Both the position numbers and the translations under genes were made by a program. A stretch of 35,333 nucleotides of DNA, from positions 1 through 35,333 of the forward strand of contig JAIRNR010000001.1 of the NCBI GenBank assembly GCA_031257915.1. Reading direction: 5' to 3'. The notes under the pieces are model-generated. The model did no database searches and was not told the origin of the DNA. It saw only the letters and a list, made by a program, of their open reading frames with translations. Source of the DNA: Bacteroidales bacterium. Lineage in GTDB: Bacteria; Bacteroidota; Bacteroidia; Bacteroidales; P3. Positions 35,269 to 35,333 of this stretch are shown in pieces. Every line of letters starts with the position of its first letter. Positions within the stretch are counted from its first letter, which is position 1.

Positions 35269-35333
35269 TTAGCGAATAACAACAAATTTTTGTACTTTAT
35301 TTCCTGTACGCAACAGGTATATGCCTTGCGGCA
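35269..35333 (-). CDS. C-terminus of a minus-strand T9SS type A cargo (cut by window edge)
   Basis: The minus strand from the right edge reads PQGIYLLRTGNKVQKFVVIR and then TAA at 35271-35269. GIYLLR-x-GNKVQKFVV is the classic last strand pair of a type A sorting domain. Only about 20 residues are in the window, so nothing can be said about the passenger. The gene converges on the reductase gene, and no terminator was recognised in the 157 bp between them. Confidence 0.75.
   Translation of the reverse strand, partial: PQGIYLLRTGNKVQKFVVIR

Overview
The window looks like a chromosomal piece of a T9SS-bearing member of the Bacteroidota, most likely Bacteroidales. The reasons are: type A (Por) secretion-tail domains on at least six predicted proteins, a GldD lipoprotein, a PorE-like OmpA protein, a fused SecDF, TonB-dependent receptors paired with surface lipoproteins, -7 boxes of the form TAnnTTTG, and A-rich start regions without Shine-Dalgarno motifs. 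No rRNA, tRNA, CRISPR array, transposase, integrase or phage gene was seen.

Layout, left to right. (1) 1-3815: the 3' part of a large modular secreted T9SS cargo, closed by a strong intrinsic terminator. (2) 3889-15157: a vitamin B12 acquisition operon. A promoter that is partly duplicated feeds a cobalamin riboswitch, followed by a BtuB-type receptor, a BtuG-type propeller lipoprotein, and three consecutive T9SS cargos. One cargo is a 1784-residue protein with two BtuG-like propellers separated by about seven Ig-like (BIG2) domains; another is a DUF4465-type protein. Spacing is -4, +25, -4 and +10 bp, so one riboswitch-controlled transcript is likely. (3) 15351-20858: secDF and a PorE-like TPR/PD40/CRD/OmpA protein, the inner-membrane export driver and an envelope anchor that T9SS export relies on. 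(4) 21064-25168: purM, a 118-residue mini T9SS cargo, prfA, a secreted protein of unknown function and gldD, all overlapping or abutting. (5) 25252-27248: an M24B Xaa-Pro aminopeptidase and a small outer-membrane beta-barrel protein. (6) 27343-30294: B12-dependent methionine synthase metH, carrying an in-frame 9-bp minisatellite in its homocysteine domain and lacking the C-terminal reactivation domain. (7) 30417-35111: a Xus-like iron/siderophore locus (TonB receptor, DUF4374 lipoprotein, heme-type membrane reductase), with a 77-bp tandem triplication at the end of the receptor gene. (8) The right edge holds the last codons of a minus-strand T9SS cargo.

The themes connect. Surface B12 capture (region 2) supplies the corrinoid that MetH (region 6) needs, and the export machinery in regions 3 and 4 (SecDF, PorE-like, GldD) would serve the cargos in regions 1, 2, 4 and 8. 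The most unusual system is the B12 operon. The Bacteroides systems I know place B12-binding proteins on the surface as lipoproteins. Here one lipoprotein (BtuG) is kept, and three further proteins, including the giant double-propeller one, carry T9SS tails instead. All functional assignments rest on recognising sequence motifs by eye; no database search was run.
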